DNA of 64,000 nucleotides from Achromobacter anxifer. Its GTDB lineage: Bacteria > Pseudomonadota > Gammaproteobacteria > Burkholderiales > Burkholderiaceae_B. The translations under genes were made by a program, and so were the position numbers. Where the stretch lies: contig NZ_CAHLAR010000001.1 in NCBI RefSeq assembly GCF_903652925.1, positions 806,001 to 870,000 on the forward strand, written 5' to 3'. The notes below the pieces were generated by a model, which worked only from the letters and a program-made list of their open reading frames with translations, did no database searches and had not been told where the DNA came from. This document shows, one piece after another, positions 7,835 to 16,891 of the stretch; positions within the stretch are counted from its first letter, which is position 1, and every line of letters begins with the position of its first letter.

Positions 7835-9112
7835 ATGTTGCGAATTCAGGATGTGAAACTCGCTGTCGTCGGCCTCGGCTATGTCGGCCTGCCCCTGGCG
7901 GTGGAATTCGGCAAGAAGCGTTCGGTCATCGGTTTCGATATCAATACGCGCCGCATCGACGCGCTCAAGGCGGGGCATGACCACACGCTCGAAGTCAGCG
8001 ACGAAGAACTGAAGGAAGCGACCCAGCTGAGCTACACGGCCGACCGCGCCGAGCTGGGCCAGGCCAACGTGTTCATCGTGACCGTGCCGACCCCCATCGA
8101 CGAATATAAGCAGCCGGACCTGACCCCGCTGGTCAAGGCCAGCGAGACCATCGGCGCGGTGCTCAAGCGCGGCGACATCGTCATCTATGAATCCACCGTC
8201 TATCCGGGCGCCACGGAAGAAGATTGCGTGCCCGTGCTGGAGCGCGTCTCGGGCCTGAAGTTCAACGTCGATTTCTACGCGGGCTACAGCCCCGAGCGCA
8301 TCAACCCGGGCGACAAGGATCACCGCGTCAGCACCATCAAGAAGGTCACCTCCGGCTCCACGCCCGAAGTGGCCGAGCTGGTGGACCAGCTGTACAAGCA
8401 GATCATCACCGCTGGCACGCACAAGGCTTCCAGCATCCGCGTGGCCGAGGCCGCCAAGGTGATCGAGAACACGCAGCGCGACGTGAACATCGCGCTGATC
8501 AACGAACTCGCCCTGATCTTCAACAAGATGGGCATCGACACCGAAGCCGTCCTGCAGGCCGCCGGCACCAAGTGGAACTTCCTGCCGTTCCGTCCGGGCC
8601 TGGTGGGCGGCCACTGCATCGGCGTGGATCCGTACTACCTGACCCACAAGGCGCAATCCATCGGCTACCACCCCGAGATCATCCTGGCGGGCCGCCGCCT
8701 GAACGACTCGATGGGCAGCTACGTGGTGTCGCAGCTGGTCAAGGCCATGACGAAGCGCCGCATCCACGTGCAGGGCGCCCGCGTGCTGGTCATGGGCCTG
8801 GCCTTCAAGGAAAACTGCCCCGATCTGCGCAACACGCGCATCGTGGACATCGTGAAGGAACTGGGCGACTACAACGTGGATGTGGATGTCTATGACCCGT
8901 GGGTCGACGCCGAGGAAGCCGTGCATGAATACGGTCTGACTCCGGTCGCGAAACCCGAGGAGGGCAAGTACGACGCCGTGATCCTGGGCGTGGCGCACAA
9001 TCAGTTCAAGGCGATGGGCGCGGAAGGTATCCGCAAGCTCGGCAAGCCGCAGCACATCCTGTACGACCTGAAGTACGTGCTGTCGCCCTCCGAATCCGAC
9101 CTGCGCCTGTAA
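7835..9112 (+). CDS. tviB: UDP-N-acetylhexosamine 6-dehydrogenase (TviB/WbpO type)
   Basis: 425 residues. It oxidises C6 of a UDP-N-acetylhexosamine twice with NAD+ to give the UDP-N-acetylhexosaminuronic acid. The N-terminal Rossmann motif is '[12 protein letters not shown]' (11-22). The catalytic cysteine lies in '[15 protein letters not shown]' (Cys261), and the C-terminal UDP-binding domain begins near '[18 protein letters not shown]'. The 'PERINPGD' segment and the overall length match the TviB/WbpO branch rather than plain UDP-glucose dehydrogenase. The next gene encodes the partner C4-epimerase, the same pair used for Vi antigen and galactosaminuronic acid. Confidence 0.92.
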   Translation: MLRIQDVKLAVVGLGYVGLPLAVEFGKKRSVIGFDINTRRIDALKAGHDHTLEVSDEELKEATQLSYTADRAELGQANVFIVTVPTPIDEYKQPDLTPLVKASETIGAVLKRGDIVIYESTVYPGATEEDCVPVLERVSGLKFNVDFYAGYSPERINPGDKDHRVSTIKKVTSGSTPEVAELVDQLYKQIITAGTHKASSIRVAEAAKVIENTQRDVNIALINELALIFNKMGIDTEAVLQAAGTKWNFLPFRPGLVGGHCIGVDPYYLTHKAQSIGYHPEIILAGRRLNDSMGSYVVSQLVKAMTKRRIHVQGARVLVMGLAFKENCPDLRNTRIVDIVKELGDYNVDVDVYDPWVDAEEAVHEYGLTPVAKPEEGKYDAVILGVAHNQFKAMGAEGIRKLGKPQHILYDLKYVLSPSESDLRL

Positions 9113-9121
9113 GGAGAGCCC

Positions 9122-10147
9122 ATGACTTCGCGTTTTGAAACCACCAAGAAGGAACTGGCGGCTGCGCCGCGCAAATGGCTGGTAACTGGTTGCGCTGGCT
9201 TCATCGGCTCGAACCTGCTGGAAACGCTGCTGAAGCTGGACCAGACGGTGACCGGCCTGGACAACTTCGCCACCGGCTTCCAGCACAATCTGGACGAAGT
9301 GCGCAATTCGGTCACGCCCGAGCAGTGGGCGCGTTTCACCTTCATTGAAGGCGACATCCGCGAGCTGGACGCATGCCGGCGTGGGGTGGAAGGCGTGGAC
9401 TTCGTGTTGCACCAGGCCGCCCTGGGCTCGGTGCCGCGTTCGCTGAACGATCCGATCACGACCAATGGCGTGAACATCGGCGGCTTCCTGAACATGCTGG
9501 TGGCGGCGCGCGACGCGAAGGTCAAATCCTTCGTCTACGCGGCCTCCAGCTCCACCTACGGCGACCATCCGGCGTTGCCCAAGGTCGAGCAGAACATCGG
9601 CAAGCCGCTGTCGCCCTACGCGGTCACCAAGTACGTCAACGAGTTGTACGCGGACGTGTTCGCGCGCTGCTACGGATTCGAGACCGTGGGCTTGCGCTAT
9701 TTCAATGTGTTCGGCAAGCGCCAGAACCCCAATGGCGCATACGCGGCCGTGATTCCGAAGTGGACCGCCGCGATGATCCAGGGCGAAGACGTCACGATCA
9801 ACGGCGACGGCGAGACCAGCCGAGACTTCTGCTTCGTGGAAAACGCGATCCAAGCCAATATCCTCGGGGCCGTAGCCGCGCCGGAAGGCCGCAATCAGGT
9901 CTATAACGTGGCCGTCAGCGGCCGCAGCACCCTGAACCAGCTGTTCGGGTTCCTGGTGCAAACCCTGGGCACCGAGGGCGTGGTCTACACCAAGAAGCCG
10001 GTCTACGCCGATTTCCGCGCGGGCGACGTGCGGCACTCGCAAGCGGACGTCAGCAAGGCTGGCCGCTTGCTGGGCTACGAGCCGACGCATACCGTACTGC
10101 AAGGCCTGGAAGTGGCCATGCCCTGGTACACGCAATTCCTGCGTTGA
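9122..10147 (+). CDS. tviC: UDP-N-acetylglucosamine(-uronate) C4-epimerase (TviC/WbpP type)
   Basis: 341 residues of the short-chain dehydrogenase fold. The NAD motif '[12 protein letters not shown]' lies at 22-33 and the catalytic YxxxK at Tyr166/Lys170 in '[14 protein letters not shown]', with the serine-rich '[12 protein letters not shown]' before it. '[18 protein letters not shown]' is typical of the WbpP/TviC group. It interconverts gluco and galacto forms of UDP-N-acetylhexosamines or their uronates. It begins 10 bases after tviB with an AGGAGAG ribosome site, so the two are co-translated. Together they should yield UDP-GalNAcA. Confidence 0.92.
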   Translation: MTSRFETTKKELAAAPRKWLVTGCAGFIGSNLLETLLKLDQTVTGLDNFATGFQHNLDEVRNSVTPEQWARFTFIEGDIRELDACRRGVEGVDFVLHQAALGSVPRSLNDPITTNGVNIGGFLNMLVAARDAKVKSFVYAASSSTYGDHPALPKVEQNIGKPLSPYAVTKYVNELYADVFARCYGFETVGLRYFNVFGKRQNPNGAYAAVIPKWTAAMIQGEDVTINGDGETSRDFCFVENAIQANILGAVAAPEGRNQVYNVAVSGRSTLNQLFGFLVQTLGTEGVVYTKKPVYADFRAGDVRHSQADVSKAGRLLGYEPTHTVLQGLEVAMPWYTQFLR

Positions 10148-10148
10148 T

Positions 10149-11498
10149 TTGAAAGCACTCGTCAGAAAACTCGGCAGCATCCACCCGGACCATCAGCGCA
10201 TCTTCAAGGGCGCCTTCCGGGTGGCGGTGTTCCTGCTGCTGGGCAAGGCCGCCGGCGCCATCAAGGAGATGGCGGTGGCGTACCGCTACGGCGTCAGCGA
10301 CGCCGTGGACGCCTATCAGTTCACGATGACCATGGCCACCTGGCTGCCGGTCACCATCGTGGGCGTGCTGTCGGTGGTCCTGATCCCCGTGCTGGTGCGC
10401 CTGCGGCGCGCCGACAGCGCCGAACGACACCTGTTCATCCGCGAACTGCAAGGCTGGGTGGCTGCCGCAGGCATCGCGCTGGCGCTGCTCACCTGGTTCG
10501 CCTGGCCGCACGTGCTGGGCGCGCTGGGGCAGGGGCTGTCGGCCCGAGTGGGCGACATGACCGGCCAGCTGCTGGTGGCCTTTGCGCCGGTGTCAGCGCT
10601 GCTGCTCATCGCCGGCATCAGCGCCGCGCGGCTGCGGGCGCAGGAAAGACACGTCAATACCCTGCTGGACAGCGTGCCCGCCGTGGCCACGCTGGCCTGG
10701 GTCATGCTGGCCGTCAGCGCCGACGGCGTCGGGCCGCTGCTGTGGGGCACGCTGGTGGGCTACGCCATCCAGACTGTTTGGCTGGCCTGGCTGGCGGCGC
10801 GCGCCGACGGCGGTTTCTGGGGGGCGCCCAAGCTGTCGCTGAAGTCGCCGCACTGGCCCGAACTGCTGAGCGCCGCCGGCGTGATGCTGATCGGCCAGGT
10901 CGCCATGAGCTTTGTCGGCCCGCTGGACCAGTACGCCGCCGCCAATCTGGGCGCGAATGCCAACGCCACGCTGGGCTACGCCAGCCGACTGCTGTCCCTG
11001 CTGCTGGGCATAGGCGCGGTGTCGGTGGGACGCGCGGCGCTGCCCGTGCTGGCCGATGTGCAGGCGCGCGGCGATACCGCGCGCGCACGCGGCATGGCCC
11101 TGAAATGGTCGGTGCTGATGGTGGCCGCGGGCGCCGCCGCCGTCGCCGTGGGCTGGGTATTGGCGCCCTGGGGCGTGTCGGTGCTGTTCCAGCGGGGCGC
11201 CTTCACGGCCGAGAATACCGAGGCCGTCGCGCACGTGTTGCGCTGGGGGCTGCTGCAGCTGCCGTTCTATTTCGGCGTGCTGATCCTGGTGCAATTGCTG
11301 GCCAGCCAGAACCGCTATCGCGTGATGGCTGCCATCGCGGTCGCCAATTTCGCGTTGAAGGCGGCGTTGAACACCGTACTCGCGCCCCGGATGGGCGCGG
11401 CTGGCATCATGCTGGCGACCAGCCTCATGTACCTGCTGTCCTTCGCATGCTATCTGGTGGTTGCGTTGCGCAAGGCCAAACCCAAAGAGGCCGATTGA
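10149..11498 (+). CDS. MurJ/MviN-family lipid-linked glycan flippase
   Basis: 449 residues with about 12-14 membrane helices. The family moves undecaprenyl-linked sugars across the inner membrane. Resemblance to MurJ is seen in the N-terminal 'GKAAGAIKEMAVAYRYGVSDAVDAYQ' and in 'VLFQRGAFTAENT' before the later helices. The start is a TTG two bases after the tviC stop, because the N-terminal helix containing the conserved segment begins here; an ATG 120 bases further in would remove it. Its place inside a glycan cluster suggests it exports this cluster's product instead of a Wzx, not that it is the main peptidoglycan flippase. That is inference. Confidence 0.82.
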   Translation: MKALVRKLGSIHPDHQRIFKGAFRVAVFLLLGKAAGAIKEMAVAYRYGVSDAVDAYQFTMTMATWLPVTIVGVLSVVLIPVLVRLRRADSAERHLFIRELQGWVAAAGIALALLTWFAWPHVLGALGQGLSARVGDMTGQLLVAFAPVSALLLIAGISAARLRAQERHVNTLLDSVPAVATLAWVMLAVSADGVGPLLWGTLVGYAIQTVWLAWLAARADGGFWGAPKLSLKSPHWPELLSAAGVMLIGQVAMSFVGPLDQYAAANLGANANATLGYASRLLSLLLGIGAVSVGRAALPVLADVQARGDTARARGMALKWSVLMVAAGAAAVAVGWVLAPWGVSVLFQRGAFTAENTEAVAHVLRWGLLQLPFYFGVLILVQLLASQNRYRVMAAIAVANFALKAALNTVLAPRMGAAGIMLATSLMYLLSFACYLVVALRKAKPKEAD

Positions 11499-12641
11499 AT
11501 GTCCGTGACCGATGTTGGCCCGGCGCCGCGAATCCTGTTGTTCATCCATTCGCTGCACGGCGGCGGGGCCGAGCGGGTGACCGCCGATCTGAGCGCGCAC
11601 TGGGCTGGCATGGGCCGCGAGGTCATGGTGGTGACCCAGGAAGGTGCGGACGGCGATGTCTATGCGCTGGATCCGAAAGTGCGCCGCGAAGTGCTGCACA
11701 CTGCGGGCGAAGGCGGTGGCCTGCGTGGAATCTGGAGCAATGTGCAGCGCGTGCGAGCGCTGCGCCGCGTGATCAAGTCGTTCCGTCCGGACATCGTGCT
11801 GGGCATGATGACGACGGCGTCCGTGCTTTCCGTCCTGGCCGCCGCAGGCCTGCCCTGCAAGGTGATCGCGACCGAGCACGCGCATCCGCCGTCGCAGACC
11901 CTGTCGGGCTTCTGGCGGCGCTTGCGGCGGCTGACCTATCCGCGTGCGGCTAGCGTGGTCGCGCTGACCCGAGGTACCGCCGACTGGCTGTCCATGCATG
12001 TGCCGGGCAGCCGGCTGACCATTATTCCCAATGCGGTTCGCTATCCCCTGCCGCGCGCCGAGCCGGTCCTTGCGCCTGCGTCGAACGACGGCCGCAAGCG
12101 TTTGCTGGCGGTGGGGCGCCTGCATCCCGACAAGGGGTTCGACCTGCTGATCCAGGCCTATGCGCGGCTGGCGGCATCGCATCCTGACTGGGATCTGGTT
12201 ATCCTGGGCGAGGGCGGCGAGCGGGCCGCGCTGCAAGAGCAGGTGCGCGAGGCTGGTCTGGAGCCGCGCATCTTCATGCCAGGGCGCGTCGGCAATGTCG
12301 GCGACTGGTATGACAGCGCCGACCTGTACGTGCTGAGCTCGCGCTTTGAAGGGCTGTCCAATACCTTGCAGGAATCCATGGCGAGCGGACTCGCCGCGGT
12401 ATCGTTCGATTGCGATACCGGACCGCGCGAAATTGTGCGCGACGGTGTGGATGGCGTGCTTGTGCGGCCCAATGGCGACGTGCAGGCGCTGAGCCTGGCG
12501 CTGGACGCCGTCATGAGCAATGACGCGGAACGCCAGCGCATGGCGCAGGCGGCGACCGACGTGCGCGACCGCTTTTCGGCCGCGCGCGTGCTGCAGCAAT
12601 GGCAAGAACTTTTTGACGGCGTGCGCGCCACGGGCCGCTGA
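11499..12641 (+). CDS. GT4-family glycosyltransferase (first of four)
   Basis: 380 residues of GT-B fold. The N-terminal glycine-rich acceptor loop is 'SLHGGGAERV'; the C-terminal donor half contains 'LLAVGRLHPDKGFDLLIQAY' and the EX7E motif 'EGLSNTLQESMASG'. GT4 enzymes are retaining transferases acting on the cytosolic side of the inner membrane. Its ATG directly follows the flippase stop codon, so translation is coupled. It resembles the 14622 protein in its 'HSLHGGGAERV' opening and in the WRRLRR-LTYPRA segment, suggesting duplication within the cluster. The sugar and linkage cannot be read. Confidence 0.88.
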   Translation: MSVTDVGPAPRILLFIHSLHGGGAERVTADLSAHWAGMGREVMVVTQEGADGDVYALDPKVRREVLHTAGEGGGLRGIWSNVQRVRALRRVIKSFRPDIVLGMMTTASVLSVLAAAGLPCKVIATEHAHPPSQTLSGFWRRLRRLTYPRAASVVALTRGTADWLSMHVPGSRLTIIPNAVRYPLPRAEPVLAPASNDGRKRLLAVGRLHPDKGFDLLIQAYARLAASHPDWDLVILGEGGERAALQEQVREAGLEPRIFMPGRVGNVGDWYDSADLYVLSSRFEGLSNTLQESMASGLAAVSFDCDTGPREIVRDGVDGVLVRPNGDVQALSLALDAVMSNDAERQRMAQAATDVRDRFSAARVLQQWQELFDGVRATGR

Positions 12642-12686
12642 GCCTGCGCGTCACGCCGTTGCTACGGTGACAACGAGAACTTCATC

Positions 12687-14618
12687 ATGTGCGGAATAGT
12701 CGGGATTTGGGGCCCTATCGGGAACAAGGCGCAGGTGCTGGCGGAAAGCTGCCGCCGCATTCGTCACCGCGGGCCCGACAGCAACGGCTTCTGGGAAGAC
12801 AGCGAGGCCGAACTAGCGCTGGCGCACGTGCGCCTGGCGATCCTCGACCTGACCGAAGCGGGCCATCAGCCCATGATCTCGGCCTGCGGCCGTTACGTCA
12901 TGGTGTTCAACGGCGAAATCTACAACCACCTGGACATCCGCAAGCAGCTCGAAGAATCGGCGCTGGCGCCGTCCTGGCGCGGCCATTCGGACACGGAAAC
13001 CCTGCTGGCGGGCTTCACCGCGCTGGGCATCGAGGCCACCTTGCAAGCCGCGGTGGGCATGTTCGCCATCGCGCTGTGGGACCGCGCCTCGCGCAAGCTG
13101 GTGCTGGCGCGCGACCGCATGGGCGAGAAGCCGCTGTACTACGGCTATTCGGGCGCCGAGCTGGTGTTCGCATCCGAACTCAAGGGCCTGACGCCGATTC
13201 CGGGATTCGGCCGCGAACTGAACCGCAATGCGCTGGCCTCGTTCATGCGGCACAACTACATCCCGGCGCCGCAATCCATCTACCAGGGCATCGCCAAGCT
13301 GCCGCCGGGCACCTGGGTCGAATTCACGGCCGATGACACCCGCAGCCGCCGCATGCCCGAGCCGCGCGTGTACTGGTCGGCGCGCGAGGCCGCCGATACG
13401 TCGGCGCAGTCGCTGCTGTCGTTCGAATCCGACGCGCAAGCCACCGACGCGCTGGAAGGCGTGCTGTCCAAGGCGGTCGGCGGCCAGATGCTGTCGGACG
13501 TGAGCCTGGGCGCCTTCCTGTCGGGCGGCATCGACTCGTCCACCATCGTGGCGCTGATGCAGGCGCAGAGCTCGCAGCCCGTGCGTACCTTCGCCATCGG
13601 CTTCCACGAGAAAGGCTACGACGAGGCGCAGCACGCCAAGGCCGTGGCCACGCACCTGGGCACCGACCACACCGAGCTGTACGTGACGGCGGAGGATGCG
13701 CTGGCCGTGGTGCCGTCGCTGGCCGACATGTATGACGAACCGTTCGCGGATTCTTCGCAGATTCCGACCTCCCTGGTCACGCGCATGGCCCGTCAGCACG
13801 TCACGGTGGCCTTGTCCGGCGACGGCGGCGACGAGCTCTTCGGCGGCTATTCGCGCTATTTCCGCGTGAACAACTGGTGGCAGCAATGCGAGCGCGTGCC
13901 CGGCTTGCTGCGCAAGCCGGCGGGCGCGCTGCTCAGCGCGTCCACGCACCTGCCCGGACGCGGCGCCTGGCGCGGCAAGGTCGGCAAGCTGGGAGAGCTG
14001 CTGCGGGCCGACTCGCGCGGCGAGTTCTACCGCCTTTTCGTGTCGTACTGGTCCGATCCGGCCAGCGTCGTGAAGGGCGGGGTGGAGCCCGTGTCCGAAT
14101 TTGCGCGGGCGATGCAAGGTTCCACCTTCGAGGCCATGATGAAGCTGGACACGGTGACCTACCTGCCGGACGACATCCTGGTCAAGGTGGACCGCGCCGC
14201 CATGGCCGTCAGCCTGGAAACGCGCGTGCCGCTGATCGACCACCGCGTCTATGAATTCGCCTGGAGCCTGCCGCACCAGTACAAGGTGCGCGGCAATACG
14301 GGCAAGTGGCTGCTGCGCCAGGTGCTGCATCGCCACGTGCCGCAGGCGCTGGTTGACCGTCCCAAGCGCGGCTTCGCCGTGCCGCTGGCCGCGTGGCTGC
14401 GCGGCCCCTTGCGCGAATGGGCCGATGCGCTGCTGGACCCGTCGCGCCTGCGCCAGGAGGGGTGGTTCGAACCCGAACCCATCCTGCGCAAATGGCGCGA
14501 GCACACCTCCGGCCATCGCAATTGGGACAGCCACCTCTGGGGTGTGCTGATGATGCAGGCCTGGCTGGACCGTTATCGCGATGCCGGTCATCAGGAGGGA
14601 TCGGTTGGGAGTCTTTGA
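12687..14618 (+). CDS. asnB: asparagine-synthase-like amidotransferase (glutamine-hydrolysing)
   Basis: 643 residues. The glutaminase nucleophile is Cys2 ('MCGIVGIWG'), followed by 'RRIRHRGPDSNG' and 'MVFNGEIYNH'. The C-terminal synthetase half carries the PP-loop 'SGGIDSST' at about 279-286 and 'LSGDGGDELFGGYSRY'. Both active sites look complete. It could simply make asparagine, but it lies inside a glycan operon next to genes making a hexosaminuronic acid. In such loci AsnB homologues (WbpS, Bordetella WbmE) are thought to amidate the uronic acid to a uronamide, which I favour here. GT4 genes flank it closely. Confidence 0.9.
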   Translation: MCGIVGIWGPIGNKAQVLAESCRRIRHRGPDSNGFWEDSEAELALAHVRLAILDLTEAGHQPMISACGRYVMVFNGEIYNHLDIRKQLEESALAPSWRGHSDTETLLAGFTALGIEATLQAAVGMFAIALWDRASRKLVLARDRMGEKPLYYGYSGAELVFASELKGLTPIPGFGRELNRNALASFMRHNYIPAPQSIYQGIAKLPPGTWVEFTADDTRSRRMPEPRVYWSAREAADTSAQSLLSFESDAQATDALEGVLSKAVGGQMLSDVSLGAFLSGGIDSSTIVALMQAQSSQPVRTFAIGFHEKGYDEAQHAKAVATHLGTDHTELYVTAEDALAVVPSLADMYDEPFADSSQIPTSLVTRMARQHVTVALSGDGGDELFGGYSRYFRVNNWWQQCERVPGLLRKPAGALLSASTHLPGRGAWRGKVGKLGELLRADSRGEFYRLFVSYWSDPASVVKGGVEPVSEFARAMQGSTFEAMMKLDTVTYLPDDILVKVDRAAMAVSLETRVPLIDHRVYEFAWSLPHQYKVRGNTGKWLLRQVLHRHVPQALVDRPKRGFAVPLAAWLRGPLREWADALLDPSRLRQEGWFEPEPILRKWREHTSGHRNWDSHLWGVLMMQAWLDRYRDAGHQEGSVGSL

Positions 14619-14621
14619 CGC

Positions 14622-15737
14622 ATGAAGATATTGATGCTGGTCAGTTCCATGCACGCGGGCGGTGCCGAACGGGTCGCCGCGACGCTGGTCAACGCATGGG
14701 CCGAGCGTGGGGATAGGGTCACCTTGACTCCCACCTACTCGTCCAAGGGAACCTGCTTCTATCCGCTCTCGGACAAGGTCGAGCTGAAGTGGCTGGCGGA
14801 TCTGGCGGGAACGCGCGCGTCGGGCCCGATGGCCGCGTTCAAGCGCCTGCTGGCGCTGCGCCGGCACATCCGCGAGTCCAAGCCGGACGTGGTGGTGTCC
14901 TTCCTGACTAACGTCAACGTGGCAGCGATCCTGGCCACCCGCGGCCTGGGCGTGCCGCTCATCGTCTGCGAGCGCACCAATCCGGTGGCCGAGACCACCA
15001 CGGGCCAGGTATGGCGCAGGCTGCGCCGCGTCCTGTACCCGCGCGCCGACATGGTGACGGTGCAGGCGGAAGACACCGCCGGTCCGTTCGCGCGCCAGGT
15101 GCCCGGGATCAAGCGCCTGGCCGTCATTCCCAACCCCTTGCCCGCCCCGCTGCTGGACGCGCCGATGGTGCCGCAGCGTGAAGACGGCGGCCCGCGCGAG
15201 CTGCTGGCGATGGGACGCCTGGTCACCGACAAGCAATTCGACCTGCTGATCGACGTCTTCGCGCAACTGGCGCCCGATTTCCCGGATTGGAACCTGCGCA
15301 TCTGGGGCGAAGGCCCCGAACGCGGCGCGCTGGAGCAGCAGATCGCGCGCCTGGGCCTGCAATCGCGGGTGAGCCTGCCCGGGCGCACCGAGGCGCCGTG
15401 GGAAGAACTCGCGCGCGGGCAGGCTTTCGTGCTGAGTTCGCTGGTCGAAGGCTTTCCCAATGTGCTGCTGGAGGCCATGTCTCTGGGCTTGCCCAGCGTG
15501 GCATTCGACTGCCCCAGCGGGCCGCGCGAAATGACGCGCAATGGCGAGGATGCCTTGCTGGTGCCGGCCGGCAACCGCGAGGCGTTGCGCGATGCCCTGC
15601 GCCGGGTGCTGTCGGACCCGTCCTTGCGGCGGCAGCTGGGCGCGCGCGGCGCGGCCGCGGTGCGGCAGCGCTATGCGCTGGCCAGCGTGCTGATGGAATG
15701 GGACGAATTGTTCGACGCCGTGCGGGAGGAGCGATGA
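14622..15737 (+). CDS. GT4-family glycosyltransferase (second)
   Basis: 371 residues of GT-B fold with 'SSMHAGGAERVAATL' at the N-terminus, the donor-site segment 'ELLAMGRLVTDKQFDLLIDVF', and the EX7E motif 'EGFPNVLLEAMSLG'. It starts 3 bases after the amidotransferase stop and overlaps the next gene by four bases (ATGA), so it is part of one operon. It shares the 'WRRLRRVLYPRA' segment with the 11499 protein, consistent with paralogy. The specific sugar is unknown; transfer to a growing lipid-linked or core oligosaccharide is inferred from context. Confidence 0.87.
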   Translation: MKILMLVSSMHAGGAERVAATLVNAWAERGDRVTLTPTYSSKGTCFYPLSDKVELKWLADLAGTRASGPMAAFKRLLALRRHIRESKPDVVVSFLTNVNVAAILATRGLGVPLIVCERTNPVAETTTGQVWRRLRRVLYPRADMVTVQAEDTAGPFARQVPGIKRLAVIPNPLPAPLLDAPMVPQREDGGPRELLAMGRLVTDKQFDLLIDVFAQLAPDFPDWNLRIWGEGPERGALEQQIARLGLQSRVSLPGRTEAPWEELARGQAFVLSSLVEGFPNVLLEAMSLGLPSVAFDCPSGPREMTRNGEDALLVPAGNREALRDALRRVLSDPSLRRQLGARGAAAVRQRYALASVLMEWDELFDAVREER

Positions 15738-16891
15738 ACGCCCGGACGTTGAAGATTCTGCATGTCATCACCGGCCTGGGGCAGGGCGGCGCGGAGTCCG
15801 TGCTGTTCCGCCTGGCCACCTATCCGGACGCGGGCGTGGAGCACATCGTCGTGTCGCTGACCGACGAGGGCATCTACGGCGAGCGCCTGCGCGCCGCCGG
15901 CGTGACCGTGCATGCCCTGGGCATGGCGCGCGGGCGCGTCAGCCTGGGCGGATTCATGGCCCTGCGCGGGCTGATCTCCCGTACGCGCCCGGACGCGGTG
16001 CAGACCTGGATGTACCACGCCGACCTAATCGGCGGCGTGGCGGCCCGGCTGGCGGGCGTGCGCGCCATAGCCTGGGGCATCCGCAATTCCGGCGAACATC
16101 TCGAACGCAGCAGCCGTTCGGCGCGCATGGTGTTGCGCGCGTGCGCGCTGTTGTCGGGCCGCGTGCCCAAGGCCATCGTGTGCGCGGCCCAGAAGGCGGC
16201 CGACCGCCATGCGGACAAAGGCTATGAGCGCGGGCGCATGGTGGTGATTCCCAATGGCTACGACCTGTCGCGCTATGCGCCCGATAGCGAGGCGCGCGCG
16301 CGCGTGCGCGCGCAATGGGGCTTGCAGGAAGACGCGCCGGTGATCGGCTGCGTGGCCCGCTGGGACCCTTTGAAGGACCACGCCAATCTGCTGCGCGCCG
16401 TCGCCGCGCTGGTGCGCGACGGGCGCGATGCCGGCCTGCGCTGCGTGCTGATAGGCCGCGGCATGGATGCGGACAATGCCGAGCTTGGCGCACTGATCGA
16501 CAAGCTGGACCTGCGCGACCGGCTGGTGCTGGCCGGACCCAGCGATGACGTGCCCGCGGCCATGAATGGCCTGGACCTGCACGTGCTGTCCAGCTGCGCG
16601 GAGGGCTTTCCGAACGTGGTGGCCGAGGCCATGGCCTGCGGCGCCTACTGCGTCGTGACGGACGTGGGCGACGCGGCCTACATCGTCGGCGACACCGGCG
16701 TGGTGGTGCCGCCCGAGCAATCCGAAGCGCTGGCTCGAGGCATCGAAATGGCCTTGCGCGAGGTGGCCTCGCGCGGCCGTGCGCGCGCGGGCGAGGCGGG
16801 CCGCGCCCGCGTGCTGGAGCTCTTCGACCTCAAGCGCATGGTGCAGGCTTACATCGCGGTATGGCGCCGCATTTCTGGAGTGCAAGCATGA
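15734..16891 (+). CDS. GT4-family glycosyltransferase (third)
   Basis: 385 residues from the ATG at 15734, which overlaps the previous stop as ATGA and has GGAGGA just upstream. The N-terminal loop is 'VITGLGQGGAESVLFRL'; the donor half has 'IGCVARWDPLKDHANLLRAV' and the EX7E motif 'EGFPNVVAEAMACG'. This pattern resembles GT4 enzymes of capsule and exopolysaccharide clusters. Its stop overlaps the next start by four bases. Acceptor and donor cannot be assigned from sequence. Confidence 0.87.
   Translation: MNARTLKILHVITGLGQGGAESVLFRLATYPDAGVEHIVVSLTDEGIYGERLRAAGVTVHALGMARGRVSLGGFMALRGLISRTRPDAVQTWMYHADLIGGVAARLAGVRAIAWGIRNSGEHLERSSRSARMVLRACALLSGRVPKAIVCAAQKAADRHADKGYERGRMVVIPNGYDLSRYAPDSEARARVRAQWGLQEDAPVIGCVARWDPLKDHANLLRAVAALVRDGRDAGLRCVLIGRGMDADNAELGALIDKLDLRDRLVLAGPSDDVPAAMNGLDLHVLSSCAEGFPNVVAEAMACGAYCVVTDVGDAAYIVGDTGVVVPPEQSEALARGIEMALREVASRGRARAGEAGRARVLELFDLKRMVQAYIAVWRRISGVQA

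Noticed and set aside
7778-10180. 800-codon minus-strand frame opposite tviB and tviC
   Set aside because: The plus-strand dehydrogenase and epimerase have intact active sites; the antisense translation has no recognisable domain.
12813-15362. Very long open frame on the minus strand opposite the amidotransferase and a glycosyltransferase gene
   Set aside because: It is a by-product of high-GC codon bias: the plus-strand genes have complete catalytic motifs, while this translation is low-complexity, rich in Arg, His, Gln and Ala, and matches nothing.
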